A stretch of 47,818 nt of DNA from Nostoc linckia z4. Its GTDB lineage: Bacteria; Cyanobacteriota; Cyanobacteriia; Cyanobacteriales; Nostocaceae. Numbering within the stretch: position 1 is the stretch's first letter; each line of letters opens with the position of its first letter. Where the stretch lies: NCBI RefSeq assembly GCF_002608075.1, contig NZ_LAHA01000061.1, forward strand, positions 1-47,818. Direction: 5' to 3'. Below, in pieces: positions 43,401 to 47,818 of the stretch. The notes below the pieces were generated by a model. That model was given only the letters and a program-made list of their open reading frames with translations. It made no database searches and was not told the origin of the DNA. A program made the translations under genes and the position numbers.

Positions 43401-44121
43401 TCTCTCGTAGTATTCTCTGTGGTTGAGAGATGATTTCTTCTAGCCCTTTGAGTAATGGTGTTGCTTCATGTAATTGAAAGCCTTGTAACTCGATGGCTGT
43501 ACCAATATTAAAAGGCGTCCGCCGTTTGTCTGCTATTAAATCCGATGGACTAGCTACTCCAAATAGTGCAAATCCTAAGCGTTGAAAATTCTGATTAGAT
43601 GCTTGTTGATTGTAACAATGACGAATCCATGCAAAAAAATCGTTGACGGGAAAATTTAAACTCAATAAACTATCAATCTCATCAATAAAGATAATAATTC
43701 CTGTGGCTTTCCCATTAGTCTCAGATTGTTTTTGCAGATTTGTTAATAATAGTTCTTCTACAAATTGATGTAATTTTTGTACCGAAGAAATTCCTGATTG
43801 TGCGTTCCACCATTCTTTAAAATTGACTTTTTCTGCCAAATTTAGACTATAAAACAAGCTGATGGTTATACCTTTGTACCATTGTTCCGGTGTAGTATCT
43901 TCACTACCCAAGCGGGTCATATCCAAGTAAACACAGTTATAACCTTCTTGTTTCAGGCGATAACTTGTGCGCTGTAGTAAAGACGATTTACCCATCTGCC
44001 GACAGTTTAAGACGTAACAAAAATCTCCAGCTTTCAAGCTGGTATAAAGTTTTTCGTCTGCCTGACGGATAACATATGTGGGATCGTCACTACGAAGACT
44101 ACCCCCTACTTGGTATCTCAT
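40444..44121 (-). CDS. AAA_35 ATPase with 14 WD40 repeats (STAND-like)
   Basis: A 1225-residue protein. Residues 1-320: AAA-like NTPase with Walker A-type NCRQMGKSS (39-47) and Walker B IIIFIDEID (142-150), and the YWTGGQPFLTQKLC winged-helix start. One membrane segment lies at about 488-511, after an alpha-helical stretch rich in Ala/Arg. From about 588 to 1195 there are 14 WD40 units ending KLW, enough for two seven-bladed propellers. Two insertions interrupt the pattern: EDEEDAGMGGRGDTK (331-345), encoded by a CCGCGTCC repeat, and about 25 residues (SKQHQKRSFPGQVTSEPQRG) between WD units 12 and 13. A signal-sensing, oligomerising scaffold is likely; no effector domain is seen. CTTAA direct repeats lie upstream. 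Confidence 0.85.
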   Translation of the reverse strand: MRYQVGGSLRSDDPTYVIRQADEKLYTSLKAGDFCYVLNCRQMGKSSLLQRTSYRLKQEGYNCVYLDMTRLGSEDTTPEQWYKGITISLFYSLNLAEKVNFKEWWNAQSGISSVQKLHQFVEELLLTNLQKQSETNGKATGIIIFIDEIDSLLSLNFPVNDFFAWIRHCYNQQASNQNFQRLGFALFGVASPSDLIADKRRTPFNIGTAIELQGFQLHEATPLLKGLEEIISQPQRILREIIYWTGGQPFLTQKLCQLVAQAALKTSYGTISLLPGTEGFWVEQLVRSQIIEHWETKDEPEHLRTIRDRLLFHEHRAGRLLGLYQRVLQAEDEEDAGMGGRGDTKTSNSLHPLFAVPTDDSPEQTELLLSGLVEKRNGDLKIKNPIYRHVFNAQWVLRYLDNLRPYSQTFNAWVASAYKDESRLLRGKALKDTQNWLQGKSLSDLDYQFLAASQEYERKAVQTALEAARAKEVAARLAQERKTAKLQRFLLITVAIALLVSSGLATGSFILYRQTLKSAYQAKSSEIRALVSSSEGLFASNRRLDALIEAIKAKRRLEKLDKPNPKIQRLVNDALQQAVYGADEYNHFSGHTAAVLAVDVSPDSSLIASVSIDQTIKLWRRDGTQVATLKGHKGAVRAIDFSSDGQMLASAGEDGSIKLWNPDGTLIKSFKAHTGSIWGLAFSPDGQFLASGSWDKTVKLWKPDGTLLNTFESYKMGFSGITFSPDGQILAAANLDRTVKLWKRNALGWENAQPLQILQGHTAWVMKVVFTPDGQTIVSGSEDKTVKLWKRDGKDGSYREYKTLKGHTAGVWGVDLSADGQTIASASLDKTIKLWNIDGTELRTLKGHSASVWGVTFSPDNTFIASAGTENVVRLWQKENPFQKSIIAHEAGIWSIAIAPDSSTIATASHENTAKLWSRQGKLLKTFTQSGGAIFEVSFSEDGKLIALRCYDDTLRLKKLNGSLVASYKDPLNKPLAAVLSPDGKTIAMGSVEKFIQIWKRHRPAPQTIKAHEAEVWEVAFSPDSRLIASVSGDGTAKLWTLDGKLLETLKGHTAAIWRVTFSQDSKMLATGSGDNTVKLWAVGGKSALSKQHQKRSFPGQVTSEPQRGKLLQTLKGHIAAIWGVAFTPDGKIVASGSVDTTVKLWQVDGKELTTLRGHTAAIRKIAISRDGTLLVSGGDDNTLILWNLQRILNLDAPAYACDLVRDYLKTNIAVEQSDRFLCNQ

Positions 44122-44529
44122 ATCAAAGTGCGACTACAAAAAATAGATTAACTAGCAATTCCATTTATTTTTCATTGTGTAATTCCAAGATACCCGATTT
44201 TTGAAATCAATCGGTTATCTTGTGCATCACCAATAATTTGCAATTGCTGTCGATACTTTGTTAGCAGTAAACATTTTCCAGTTTACTGCTTTTATTCAAA
44301 TTGGATTGTATCACTTTCTTAAGTCAAGAATCTGTAATTTTTCCTTAACTGTCTTAAATGTCTTAACTGTCCGTTATTGATTTCAAATTACGATTAACTG
44401 TTTGCTTAAGTGTCTTAACTGTCCTTGCATGTTGCTCAAAAAAGCAAGATACTATTGATTAGTAATCCTAAATCATTTGTGAATAATATCTGTGTAGTCA
44501 ATGTGCAACGCCAAATGCAAAACAGCTTA
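44122..44529. other. intergenic region between the two AAA_35 genes
   Basis: AT-rich upstream region of the WD40 gene. It contains the CTTAA(C/A/G)TGT direct repeats listed separately and CTTAAGTCA at 44318-44326. The left part (44122-44300) shows no repeat and no gene. Confidence 0.5.
44344..44422. promoter_or_regulatory. 9-bp direct repeats CTTAA(N)TGT, candidate regulator-binding sites
   Basis: Three copies stand head to tail at 44344-44352, 44353-44361 and 44362-44370; two more are at 44405-44413 and 44414-44422. They differ only at one base (C, A or G). The strict 9-base period and the site 220-300 bases upstream of the WD40 gene suggest an operator or a site-specific repeat. The cyanobacterial Pho box also has CTTAA cores, but with an 11-base period, so it is not a match. 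Confidence 0.45.
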
Positions 44530-45948
44530 TTAAACAATTCTTGATAGTTGTTTGCCAAAATAAGCGCGGTAGAGTTCGCAACTTGGTAAAATGCGATCGC
44601 CCTCAAAACGAATCAAGCCTAAACTGTCAAGTTGATAGGCCTCAATTGGATTAATAAAGGTGCTTTGCGGGGATTTCACCAATTGGGCATAGGTTTTAGC
44701 TAAAGTGGGTTTTTCTTGTAGTTGTAACCACAGTCGCCATAGATGATAGCGGTAAATGCCGCCGTTGGCGATGGCTTCTGTCATCAGTTCTGGGAGAGTT
44801 AGTTCTTGCGATCGAAGAAAATATAGGGAAATCCGAATTAGTGCTGGATGACCGCCTACAAATGACATTAGTTGGCTGGATTCTTTGCTACTATTCCAAT
44901 TTAAACCGTGTCGTCTAGCTAAGTCTTCTATCTGTTCTTGAGTAAATTCTCCAAGACGGATGGGTAATCCAATGTTGAATGGAGAGCGATTAATATCTAA
45001 AGTGGCATATTCTTCTGTAGAATAAACCACTACTAATTTCAATTTCTGCCAATTGTGATTTTGTTGTGCTTCCTCACACCAAGAACGCAATAATGCAAAA
45101 AATTCTTGAGCAATGTGAGGATATTCAAAAAAGCGATCGACTTCATTTAAAACTAAAACTATGGGAGTGGTAATTTGTTTGAGCAAATAGCTTTGCAAAT
45201 AAAAGGTGGAACTCAACTTACAGCCAATTTCTTCATCCCACATTTCATTTAAGTTGGGATCGATGTCTAATTCTCTAGCAACATGCCAGCAAAAACCACG
45301 CAATAATTTGTTTAAGTTAGTCAAAGAATCAGAATCAATTTGGTAGCAATTCAAATTAGCTGTCCGATATCCTTGCTTTTGTGCAAAGGCTAACAACCGC
45401 AGCACCAGAGAACTCTTACCCATCTGTCTTGGTGCTTTAATCCGAATCACACACCCTGGTTGAATTATTTCCCGATAAACCAATTCTTCAATGGGTGGAC
45501 GTTCGATATACAACGGTGAATCCAAAGGTACAGGCCCATCTGGGTATGGCCAAAAACTTTCTAATTGCTTGGGTTGTTCGTTAACAAAAGAATCAAGAGT
45601 TAAACTTTGATACAAGCTTGTTTTTTGTCTATGTAAATTCAATGAAAGTAATTGTGAAGCTTGAACTTTATCTGCTTCGTTGAGAATTATGTAATCTTGG
45701 GATGTTAATTCTAAATTAAAAGCGCTAAAACACAGCTTTAAAGTTTTTTGGTCTACACCCGTATCTAATGATAACAATCTGCTCAGTGTTTTCGTGGAGA
45801 TATTCATGCGTTCGCCTAATTTATCTAAAGTCAAACGCTGACCATAATTTTCTGCTACTTCCATAGCCAAAATCGCTGCCTGTAAACGCTTTAACCCGAC
45901 AGAACTCAGCACAACACCCCGGCTTCGCGTGCTTTTTTGTGGTTTCAT
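44530..45948 (-). CDS. AAA_35 ATPase with N-terminal helix-turn-helix-like region
   Basis: A 472-residue protein. The first 85 residues (RLTLDKLGERMNISTKTLSR) look like a helix-turn-helix; then AAA_35 with Walker A-type APRQMGKSSLV (about 170-180), LVLNEVDRFFE as Walker B and VGGHPALIRISLYFL as sensor region. The NTPase part is like that of the following 1225-residue protein (shared RQMGKSSL and SPFNIG), so the two are paralogues of one class. The gene lies 408 bases upstream of the larger gene on the same strand. It may sense a signal and act on DNA or on its partner. The function is unknown; similar proteins are very common in filamentous cyanobacteria. Confidence 0.8.
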   Translation of the reverse strand: MKPQKSTRSRGVVLSSVGLKRLQAAILAMEVAENYGQRLTLDKLGERMNISTKTLSRLLSLDTGVDQKTLKLCFSAFNLELTSQDYIILNEADKVQASQLLSLNLHRQKTSLYQSLTLDSFVNEQPKQLESFWPYPDGPVPLDSPLYIERPPIEELVYREIIQPGCVIRIKAPRQMGKSSLVLRLLAFAQKQGYRTANLNCYQIDSDSLTNLNKLLRGFCWHVARELDIDPNLNEMWDEEIGCKLSSTFYLQSYLLKQITTPIVLVLNEVDRFFEYPHIAQEFFALLRSWCEEAQQNHNWQKLKLVVVYSTEEYATLDINRSPFNIGLPIRLGEFTQEQIEDLARRHGLNWNSSKESSQLMSFVGGHPALIRISLYFLRSQELTLPELMTEAIANGGIYRYHLWRLWLQLQEKPTLAKTYAQLVKSPQSTFINPIEAYQLDSLGLIRFEGDRILPSCELYRAYFGKQLSRIV

Positions 45949-46502
45949 GTCGCTAGTTATTAACCTGTTTTTTTGTTAACTTTTTTTTACTATGGCCCAA
46001 TTTTCTCATTTTTTCAATCGTTTATAGACCAGTTACTTAAATGTTTTAAGCTTTTTTTTAGCTTTCAAGTAAGTGGGTACGAATAAACAGAAGTGGCTTT
46101 TTGCCTAGAAACTAATAGCAAAAAGCTTAACTTTCAAGTAGGCAGTTTAATTTATTTATACATTTCTAATTAACTATGGGATTGAATTAATGAAAAAGAT
46201 ACGTTTTTCGTTAACAACTTTAAATTAGAAGTATATTTAAGCACAAATTGATTTTTTATACTTAAAACAGACTGCTACATTTTTTGCTCAAGGGATACAG
46301 TATAAGTTCTCACAAACTTGTTGTGCTGTTGTTCGCTGTTGACTGTTAACTGCGAACCGTCAACAGTCAACGTTTTAACCGGAATAATTTTTTGGAGTTC
46401 CCTTAACGCTATTTTCAAGCTAAATGACTCTACATCACCTTAATGGCTGTGATATTATGGGAGACTGCTGCATACATTTATTGAAAAACTAAAATTTGGA
46501 TC
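45949..46502. other. divergent intergenic region before rpsO
   Basis: GCTTTTTGC (46096-46104) pairs with GCAAAAAGC (46118-46126); CTTTCAAGTA is repeated at 46062-46071 and 46131-46140. GTTGACTGTTAACTGCGAAC with further GTCAACAGTCAACG forms a short-repeat hairpin block (about 46334-46371). The last 100 bases hold the rpsO leader. No gene is seen. Confidence 0.5.
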
Positions 46503-46772
46503 ATGGCTCTGACGCAACTGCGGAAACAAGAAATAATTTCCAACTACCAAGTTCACGAAACCGACACTGGTTCGGCTGATGTCCAAGTTGCCATGTTAAC
46601 TGAGCGGATCAACCGCCTCACTGAACATCTCCAGGCAAATAAAAAAGACCATTCTTCCCGGCGGGGACTATTGAAGCTAATTGGTCAGCGCAAGCGTCTT
46701 CTAGCTTATATCCAAAAAGAAAATCGCGAAAAGTATCTAGCTTTGATTGCTCGTCTCGGTATTCGGGGTTAG
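46503..46772 (+). CDS. rpsO: 30S ribosomal protein S15
   Basis: An 89-residue protein of the standard length, binding 16S rRNA in the platform of the small subunit. The conserved core is complete: HETDTGSADVQVAMLTERI, LTEHLQANKKDHSSRRGLL and the KLIGQRKRLLAYI segment. A GGAT lies just before the ATG. The PAM68 gene follows after 12 bases, so the two are almost surely one transcript. Confidence 0.98.
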   Translation: MALTQLRKQEIISNYQVHETDTGSADVQVAMLTERINRLTEHLQANKKDHSSRRGLLKLIGQRKRLLAYIQKENREKYLALIARLGIRG

Positions 46773-46784
46773 AGGCAATGGCTT

Positions 46785-47255
46785 ATGTCTGCTGAAGAAT
46801 CGGAACGCAATCGCCTGCCTTTTGAACCAAACAAAAAGCGCCAAAAACCTGTAAAAACTCCAACTCAACAAGCAGCGACAGCACAAAAAACCAGCAACCA
46901 AGCTGATAGGAAGCCGCCTTACACCAAAGAAGAAATGGCGATTCCGAAAGTAGTCAGCCAGCGAATGGTTCGACGGGTAGCTGTATTTTGTGGTATACCA
47001 ACAATTTTGGCCATTAGCACCTTGATTGTGAGCTATCTGCTTGCCACCTACGCCAACATCAAACTAGCTCCCATTGCCGTTTTATTGGTCAACATGGGAT
47101 TATTTGGTTTGGGGGTTTTAGGAATAACTTATGGCGTTCTCTCTGCCTCTTGGGATGAAGAAAGAGTCGGGAGTCTGCTGGGTTTGGGTGAATTCGGCAC
47201 CAATTGGGGAAGAATGGTGGCAGTTTGGCGAGAAACTCGGCAAAAAAACTCTTAA
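46785..47255 (+). CDS. PAM68 family photosystem II assembly protein
   Basis: A 156-residue membrane protein: a basic, Gln/Lys-rich N-terminal half (1-60), then KVVSQRMVRRVAVFCGIPT, two membrane segments (about 66-87 and 96-120) and the family C-terminus SASWDEERVGSLLGLGEFG. Plant PAM68 and its cyanobacterial counterpart assist photosystem II assembly; the cyanobacterial protein is reported to act with ribosomes in CP47 synthesis. It follows rpsO by 12 bases, which agrees with that link. GAGG overlaps the rpsO stop and may serve as its ribosome binding site. Confidence 0.9.
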   Translation: MSAEESERNRLPFEPNKKRQKPVKTPTQQAATAQKTSNQADRKPPYTKEEMAIPKVVSQRMVRRVAVFCGIPTILAISTLIVSYLLATYANIKLAPIAVLLVNMGLFGLGVLGITYGVLSASWDEERVGSLLGLGEFGTNWGRMVAVWRETRQKNS

Positions 47256-47569
47256 AGAAGAATTCACAAATCCAGAATTCAGAACAAGAAGTGGGGGATG
47301 GGAAACTACCACTCCCTTACCAAAAAAATTGTCAGGGACTTCTAGAAAATAAATTATCCCATTTTCATAGCGGTAGATTCTTTCTCCTCTGCTTCCTCTG
47401 CATACACAGTGATGGAATATTTTTTTAGTTGGAAGTCCCAATCATATTATTAATACAGCATATTTCAAGTAAATGAAGTACACCGATAGGGGCGCATAGC
47501 TATCATCGGTGTCAACTTAAGCTCAAACGCTTGTCCCGCGGCCGTTTTACCCCACCCCTCAATCCCCTC

Positions 47570-47583
47570 CCCGCTTGCGGGGC
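47570..47583. repeat. short GC-rich palindrome
   Basis: CCCCGCTTGCGGGG: CCCCGC pairs with GCGGGG around a TT, followed by CTACGG rather than a T-run. It is part of a common cyanobacterial intergenic repeat. Confidence 0.5.
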
Positions 47584-47666
47584 TACGGTGTACACACAAG
47601 TCTTGAAATTACACCTCACACTTGGTTTCGTCGTCTATCCCTAAGCTGTTGGATCGCTCCGAAAGC

Positions 47667-47768
47667 CTGTCATTGCGAGGAGGAACGACGAAGCAATCGC
47701 AAAAACCACGGGATTATGCGATTACTTCTCTACGAGACGCTTCGCGAACGCTTCGCTCGTAATGACAG
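47667..47768. mobile_element. 102-bp MITE-like inverted-repeat element
   Basis: CTGTCATTGCGAG (47667-47679) is matched in reverse by CTCGTAATGACAG (47756-47768), 12 of 13. The inside has GAGGAACGACGAAGCAATCG and ACGAGACGCTTCGCGAACGC, both widespread in Nostoc-type genomes. It has no coding capacity. Confidence 0.6.
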
Positions 47769-47818
47769 TTAAAATGGTCTTTACGGCTTGAAACCCTTAC
47801 AGATAGTACTTGTGTGTA

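Larger units (their letters stand above)
47256..47818. other. repeat-rich non-coding right end
   Basis: After the PAM68 stop come an AATTCACAAATCCAGAATTC stretch (47263-47282), an AT-rich part, CCCCACCCCTCAATCCCCTC (47550-47569) with CCCCGCTTGCGGGG (47570-47583, a perfect palindrome) and the inverted-repeat element at 47667-47768. Short open frames here follow repeats and are not credible genes. Confidence 0.55.

Noticed and set aside
44344..44422. Pho box
   Set aside because: The core CTTAA fits, but the period is 9 rather than 11 bases and the neighbouring genes are not phosphate genes.
47575..47772. Open frame at the right end
   Set aside because: It follows a MITE-like repeat with common intergenic sequence and does not look like protein.

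Overview
The window comes from a cyanobacterium, most likely a filamentous heterocyst-forming one (Nostocales). The evidence is: many GCGATCGC (HIP1) octamers; gene families almost confined to cyanobacteria (DUF1815, DUF1822, DUF4278, PAM68, an SLH/OprB porin, cyanobacteriochrome GAF domains, AAA_35-WD40 proteins); and many short tandem repeats (TTGACTG-, GGGGAAA-, CCCCATG- and GAATTCT-type) between genes and sometimes inside them. No rRNA, tRNA or CRISPR array was seen.

Layout. 1-450: the 3' end of an IS200/IS605-type tnpB next to a broken GNAT acetyltransferase. 457-4653: an EF-G paralogue and a diguanylate cyclase with two different predicted bilin-binding GAF domains. 4992-8169: uridine phosphorylase, a secreted retropepsin-like protein, a Gfo/Idh/MocA oxidoreductase whose C-terminus runs through a repeat, and a DUF4870 membrane protein. 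8685-11515: a sigma factor, a heptapeptide-repeat ORF and a DUF1822 protein. 11699-15429: a Tat-type FAD/Rieske enzyme, a DUF4278 membrane protein and a secreted DUF6174 protein.

15637-32239 is the most striking part. The genes look like a self-contained inositol/uronate island: LacI-type regulator, glucuronate isomerase (uxaC), an SDR resembling fructuronate reductase, a LarA-superfamily nickel-pincer epimerase, gluconokinase (gntK), myo-inositol oxygenase (MIOX), a CUT2 sugar ABC transporter with two tandem binding proteins, an IolW-like scyllo-inositol dehydrogenase and an outer-membrane porin. Read as a route: inositol enters by porin and ABC transporter; MIOX makes D-glucuronate; UxaC makes D-fructuronate; the SDR makes D-mannonate; the LarA homologue epimerises C2 to D-gluconate; GntK makes 6-phosphogluconate, which enters the oxidative pentose phosphate pathway. 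No mannonate dehydratase, KDG kinase or KDPG aldolase is present in the window, and the C2 epimerase plus gluconokinase would make them unnecessary. Three matching TGCA(A/C)AC-GTGTGCA-type palindromes, one just downstream of a near-consensus promoter of the lacI operon and two directly before MIOX, look like the operators of the LacI protein.

32506-37511: an MHYT-GAF-PAS chemoreceptor with a predicted bilin-binding cysteine, a membrane Ser/Thr kinase and a small unknown protein. 37957-40246: a DegT-type aminotransferase and a FetB-type permease. 40444-45948: two AAA_35 ATPases, one with 14 WD40 repeats. 46503-47255: rpsO and a PAM68 photosystem assembly factor. The right end is repeat-rich and non-coding.

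Functions are read from motifs and remembered family sequences; no database search was run. Substrate assignments in the inositol island rest on gene context plus conserved residues.
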